DNA of 64,000 bases from Robertmurraya korlensis (lineage in GTDB: Bacteria > Bacillota > Bacilli > Bacillales > Cytobacillaceae): assembly GCF_023715225.1 (NCBI RefSeq), contig NZ_JAMBNS010000015.1, positions 17,475 to 81,474 of the forward strand. Reading direction: 5' to 3'. Under the pieces are notes generated by a model. The model was not told the origin of the DNA. It did no database searches and saw only the letters and a list, made by a program, of their open reading frames with translations. This document shows, one piece after another, positions 63,996 through 64,000 of the stretch (position 1 is the first letter of the stretch; each line of letters begins with the position of its first letter). Made by a program: the position numbers and the translations under genes.

Positions 63996-64000
63996 ACTAT

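Overview
The window is AT-rich DNA from an endospore-forming Bacillaceae bacterium. The evidence is a GerA-type germination operon, a Spo0E-like phosphatase, a KinB-like kinase, sigW-rsiW followed by cdaA-cdaR-glmM-glmS, Bacillus-type riboswitches (cobalamin, T-box, glmS ribozyme), PerR, Rex and cre sites, and a tRNA array behind a 5S gene. No genus can be fixed from the sequence alone.

Layout. 1-8.0 kb: DEAD-box helicase cshA (cut by the window edge), a carboxylesterase, a 10-copy 52-bp minisatellite, a HAD phosphatase, murF-ddl and a D,D-carboxypeptidase. 8.1-14.3 kb: a cobalamin uptake and salvage operon under a B12 riboswitch (btuF, btuC, btuD-cbiZ fusion, cobS, cobC-like phosphatase, pduO-type adenosyltransferase, VOC protein). 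14.4-17.5 kb: a two-gene operon of a PlsY-like acyltransferase and a GNAT/class V aminotransferase fusion, with related palindromic repeats on both sides, then an unknown gene. 17.8-25.4 kb: mgtE, the gerA operon, an FtsW/RodA-family gene and a PerR-boxed dps. 25.5-28.6 kb: a small protein gene and adhE, both with Rex-like sites. 28.8-35.7 kb: mannitol genes (mtlA, mtlR, mtlF, mtlD), with a DUF1646-like transporter between mtlA and mtlR. 36-41 kb: a MetRS under a Met T-box, a KinB-like kinase and an amino acid permease. 41-53.4 kb: a sulfur region: cysJI with divergent cysL, then a persulfide-detoxification island (CstR, CoA-disulfide-reductase/rhodanese/TusA fusion, rhodanese-persulfide dioxygenase, TusA-rhodanese, rhodanese, DsrE-like protein, TusA, TauE-type exporter) and a divergent tandem ferritin-like protein. 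53.4-62.7 kb: HAD phosphatase, glmS with its ribozyme, glmM, cdaR, cdaA, rsiW, sigW, a Spo0E-like gene and arginase. 62.8-64 kb: eight tRNAs and 5S rRNA on the minus strand, the end of an rRNA operon.

Most promising points for novelty: (1) the PlsY-like plus GNAT-aminotransferase operon, which looks like a route to an undescribed N-acylated or N,O-acylated amino lipid; (2) the persulfide island, with multi-domain fusions and at least six CstR-type operators, some fitted into recognisable promoters; (3) a dispersed intergenic repeat present twice, whose two copies differ by paired changes in three helices, so it is probably a structured RNA; (4) a 52-bp minisatellite whose units keep a small hairpin; (5) a small uncharacterised protein that appears to share Rex control with adhE.
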